A DNA stretch of 64,000 bases from Myroides odoratimimus. Its GTDB lineage: Bacteria; Bacteroidota; Bacteroidia; Flavobacteriales; Flavobacteriaceae. The notes beneath the pieces were generated by a model. The model saw nothing but the letters and a program-made list of their open reading frames with translations, searched no databases and was not told the origin of the DNA. Shown here one piece after another: positions 61,521 to 64,000 of this stretch (position 1 is its first letter; every line of letters starts with the position of its first letter). The position numbers were made by a program, and so were the translations under genes. Location: assembly GCF_001485415.1 (NCBI RefSeq), contig NZ_BCMQ01000012.1:29324-93323 (forward strand), given 5' to 3'.

Positions 61521-62357
61521 ATGAAAAGCATCCTTCTTCCCAACGACTTCATCACTGACGTCACTGAACAGATAACTATATTTGATTATCATACTAAACA
61601 GGAGATCTCTAAACAACAAGTAATTTTAAATCAAAACACTTTTAGTTTTTTAGTTGAAGGAACAAAGGAAGTATGGTCTGACAACTCTTTTGAAGCACTA
61701 GATAACTCCAAATTCATCCTAATGAAAGCTGGTCATTGTTTAATGACCGAAAAACTATCTAACACTGCTAATTACAGAAGTATCCTCTTGTTCTTTGACA
61801 ATGAATTGATACTTAACTTTATCTCTAAATACAATATAGAACTAGTAGAAAATAAAAGTACTCACTCTATCCATACTTTTAACTACGATAACTTCAGTAA
61901 GCACTTTGTAGAAAGTCTAATGGATATAGCTAAACTCTCCCTTTCTATTCAAAAGAGATTACTAAATATAAAACTAGAAGAGATCATGCTATACCTCACT
62001 GAGGTCAATGGAACAGCATTTCTTCAATCCTTTATAACTAACAACAATAATAAAAGTTTAAAGTTCACACAGACAATAGAAAAGAACATCTTAAACAAGC
62101 TCACTCTATCTGAGCTAGCCTTTCTGTGCAATATGAGCGTATCTACTTTCAAACGAGAATTTGAAAAACACTATGGTGATTCTCCTAGCAGATGGTTTCA
62201 AAACAGAAGATTAGAATATGCACATACCCTACTTACACAGCATACAACTACTGCATCAGAAATCTATCTAAAGGTAGGTTATGAGAATGTATCTAGCTTT
62301 ATACAAGCGTATAAATCCAAGTATAATATCACACCTAAACAAAGTCAAAAACAATGA
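61521..62357 (+). CDS. AraC-family transcriptional regulator
   Basis: 278 residues. N-terminal ~165 form a variable cupin-like domain (ILNQNTFSFLVEGTKEVWSDN); C-terminal two helix-turn-helix motifs: LTLSELAFLCNMSVSTFKREFEKHYGDSPSRWFQNRRLEYAHTLL (in pieces) and ASEIYLKVGYENVSSFIQAYKSKYNITPKQ. It is upstream of and co-directional with a PEBP-family gene (88 bases), its most likely target. Ligand unknown. Confidence 0.92.
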   Translation: MKSILLPNDFITDVTEQITIFDYHTKQEISKQQVILNQNTFSFLVEGTKEVWSDNSFEALDNSKFILMKAGHCLMTEKLSNTANYRSILLFFDNELILNFISKYNIELVENKSTHSIHTFNYDNFSKHFVESLMDIAKLSLSIQKRLLNIKLEEIMLYLTEVNGTAFLQSFITNNNNKSLKFTQTIEKNILNKLTLSELAFLCNMSVSTFKREFEKHYGDSPSRWFQNRRLEYAHTLLTQHTTTASEIYLKVGYENVSSFIQAYKSKYNITPKQSQKQ

Positions 62358-62445
62358 GCTTCTAGCAACATTTTTTGACCCAATCCCGCTAACTCCTACT
62401 ATAGACCTTACTATAAATTTGCCCTAAACATTTAATCATAACACA

Positions 62446-62994
62446 ATGAAAGCTGCAAATTTTATAATCGGGCTAGTACTAACACTATCGACTAGTGTTT
62501 TTGGACAGAACACCTTTACATTATCTAGTAAAGATCTAGGTGGAGAAACAACTAAACAACACGAATTTAATGGTTTTGGATGCGATGGAGAGAATCAATC
62601 TCCTCAGTTATTTTGGCACAATGCTCCTAAAGATACCAAGAGCTTTGCCATCACGATGTATGATCCTGATGCACCTACGGGAAGTGGTTTTTGGCATTGG
62701 GTAGTCTTTGATATTCCTAGCAATATAAACGAACTAGTAACTGATGCAGGAAAAGTCAACTCTCCTCTATTACCTAAAGGTGCTATACAGAGCCTTACAG
62801 ATTATGGAATAAAAGGTTTTGGTGGACCATGTCCTCCTGTAGATCATGGATATCACCAATACATCATAACAGTACATGCCCTTAAAACGGATAAACTAGG
62901 ACTAGATGGAAATACTACTACTGCCATTGTAGGTTTTAACTTATGGGCAAACACCATCGCAAAAGCGAGTATTATAGCGTACTATAAACGATAA
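62446..62994 (+). CDS. YbhB/YbcL-family (PEBP, Raf-kinase-inhibitor-like) exported protein
   Basis: 182 residues with signal peptide MKAANFIIGLVLTLSTSVFG. PEBP fold with the ligand-binding motifs GENQSPQLFWHNAPKDTKSF, MYDPDAPTGSGFWHWVVFDI (the D-P-D-A-P / x-H-W anion pocket) and FGGPCPPVDHGYHQYIITVHAL. Bacterial members are periplasmic or cytoplasmic phosphate/small-anion binding proteins without clear enzymatic activity. Regulation by the upstream AraC gene is inferred. A terminator follows. Confidence 0.93.
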   Translation: MKAANFIIGLVLTLSTSVFGQNTFTLSSKDLGGETTKQHEFNGFGCDGENQSPQLFWHNAPKDTKSFAITMYDPDAPTGSGFWHWVVFDIPSNINELVTDAGKVNSPLLPKGAIQSLTDYGIKGFGGPCPPVDHGYHQYIITVHALKTDKLGLDGNTTTAIVGFNLWANTIAKASIIAYYKR

Positions 62995-63009
62995 TACATA
63001 TTTATAAAT

Positions 63010-63057
63010 AAGCAAAGCGACTCCTGATACACCAGAAGTCGCTTTGCTTATTTTTTT
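63010..63057 (+). terminator. Terminator after the PEBP gene
   Basis: AAGCAAAGCGACT and AGTCGCTTTGCTT, a 13-bp stem with a loop, then seven T. Confidence 0.88.
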
Positions 63058-63107
63058 ATTACAGAGTCCATATACTAACTAATTATTTTATCTACCAACA
63101 TACCATC

Positions 63108-63515
63108 TTATCTTCCTCCCATCACCCTAGCTAATACTCTACCTACAGTTTTTTCAAAGCCTTTGCGAACTACATCTGCTCTTTCTTTTTTATCTAACCA
63201 ACCTGTCATCTCTTTATTGAATGCTCGTTTAGCAGGAACTCTCACATACACCTTCTCTTCTTCCTCTAGCTCCTTATCCATCATAGATCTTCTTACACTA
63301 TACATCTCTTCGTATCTATCCCTCACAGATGACTTCTGTTTAACCTTAAAATTCGCATAGAACCTCACATCTGCATTTATTAAATAAACTTCAGGACTTC
63401 CCTCTAAGTATATTATAGATGCAGGACTCGCAAAGTGAATAGTAGATAGGGCTGACTATCCATACATACAGGGTATTCCTAGTAAAATCAACAAATAAAA
63501 ACATACTTTACCCAT
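63108..63515 (-). pseudogene. Small secreted protein, paralogue interrupted by an amber codon
   Basis: From ATG 63515: MGKVCFYLLILLGIPCMYG, TAG at 63458-63456, then SALSTIHFASPASIIYLEGS, NADVRFYANFKVKQKSSVRDRYEEMYS and a basic C-terminus to 63108. The upstream gene at 63539-63928 gives MKNLYLYLLLLIGMPWVYG then Gln, so the TAG replaces CAG exactly at the signal-peptide end. The downstream in-frame ATG near 63368 yields 86 residues without a signal peptide. Inactivated, or expressed only with suppression. Function unknown. Confidence 0.78.
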
Positions 63516-63538
63516 AATGTAATTATATTAACACACAA

Positions 63539-63928
63539 TTAGGGCAATATTCCGATAAGGAAATCAAGAAATAGGTTCTGTAAAAAGGTTAAATCCTGAT
63601 CGTACTCTCTTACATACCCCTTATCTGGAGACACATCCACAGCTACTCCGTTATTAAACTTAATATTCCTGTTTAATAAACGATATTTATTGTACATCAG
63701 TTCTTCTAACTCATATTTCTCTTCATACCTATTAGTCTTAGCAGAAGTATGCTTAGCTCTAAAACTAGTAAAAAATCTCACCTGAGAATCCTCTAAATAC
63801 ATTCTGGGATTACTATTGAGATAAACGATAGAAGCAGAACTAGCAAAACTAGGCTTAGACAGAACAGCCTGCCCATATACCCAAGGCATCCCAATCAGTA
63901 ATAATAGATATAAATACAGGTTTTTCAT
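63539..63928 (-). CDS. Small secreted protein of unknown function
   Basis: 129 residues with a Sec signal peptide (MKNLYLYLLLLIGMPWVYG-Q). Mature segment: SASIVYLNSNPRMYLEDSQVRFFTSFR, then YEEKYELEELMYNKYRLLNRN, and FLQNLFLDFLIGILP as a hydrophobic C-terminus. No known domain. The downstream paralogue shares the order signal peptide, SASI(V/I)YL, D-x-Q/D-VRF(Y/F), (R/N)RYEE(K/M)Y, so both belong to one small family duplicated in tandem. Exported, possibly surface-exposed. Confidence 0.72.
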   Translation of the reverse strand: MKNLYLYLLLLIGMPWVYGQAVLSKPSFASSASIVYLNSNPRMYLEDSQVRFFTSFRAKHTSAKTNRYEEKYELEELMYNKYRLLNRNIKFNNGVAVDVSPDKGYVREYDQDLTFLQNLFLDFLIGILP

Positions 63929-64000
63929 AATTTAATATTCTTAGTACACGACAAAATTATTAAACAGTTGATTTTAAGAGAAATAAAGGAAAGGATTATT

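Noticed and set aside
1..64000. CRISPR array, rRNA operon, phage structural genes, replication origin
   Set aside because: No regular spaced repeats, rRNA-like stretches, capsid or tail genes, or DnaA-box clusters were seen.

Overview
The window looks like chromosomal DNA of a low-GC member of the Flavobacteriaceae (Bacteroidota); a Myroides-like organism is a guess. Support is internal. Several genes are preceded by a TAnnTTTG-type -7 box, the class recognised by Bacteroidota sigma-ABfr, instead of E. coli-like -10/-35 boxes. There is an ftsK-lolA-lptF/G-ribBA block typical of flavobacteria, a RibBA whose C-terminal domain lacks the GTP cyclohydrolase zinc cysteines, an RteC-family relic, a Bacteroidota-type tyrosine recombinase, and many short inverted-repeat terminators.

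Region 1 (1-3.1 kb) holds a LytS/LytTR-type histidine kinase and response regulator on the minus strand, with a probable outer-membrane beta-barrel protein upstream. Region 2 (3.4-10 kb) is a decayed island. It contains an rteC gene broken by a one-base frameshift, the C-terminal remnant of a CobW-type GTPase, an IS200/IS605-like element whose transposase is frameshifted, a TonB-receptor N-terminus cut off at the element's end, a remnant of an ACR3 arsenite exporter, an intact exported AstE/AspA-type metallohydrolase, another broken ORF, a helix-turn-helix pair and a tyrosine recombinase beside tRNA-Ser(UGA).

Region 3 (10-23 kb) is mostly housekeeping: riboflavin synthesis (ribBA), LPS/lipoprotein export (LptF/G, LolA), chromosome translocation (FtsK), peroxide defence (tpx; ahpC-thioredoxin-DUF6952), an NhaC-family antiporter, a bestrophin-like channel, a tandem pair of 66-residue paralogues and a CBS protein. 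A 21-bp perfect inverted repeat and a candidate small RNA lie in the gaps. Region 4 (23-41 kb) carries a large WG-repeat lipoprotein, a quinone-oxidoreductase/AraC divergent pair, metE under a cobalamin riboswitch with a divergent Lrp/AsnC regulator, and a complete RND efflux operon (periplasmic adaptor, pump, outer-membrane channel) with an AraC regulator upstream.

Region 5 (40-64 kb) has a hydroxyisobutyrate-dehydrogenase-like gene with dapD, an LTA-synthase-type sulfatase followed by two family-2 glycosyltransferases (surface polysaccharide or lipid modification), purL, a lipoprotein, an SPFH/zinc-ribbon membrane module, an SMP-30-like gene, a DUF4265 gene, and argS followed by a compact set of two SGNH hydrolases and an MBOAT O-acyltransferase. 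That set is a likely cell-envelope O-acylation system; one SGNH protein carries a LysM domain inside the hydrolase fold. The window ends with an AraC regulator, a PEBP-family protein and two paralogous small secreted proteins, one of them interrupted by an amber codon. No rRNA, CRISPR array or phage structural gene was seen.
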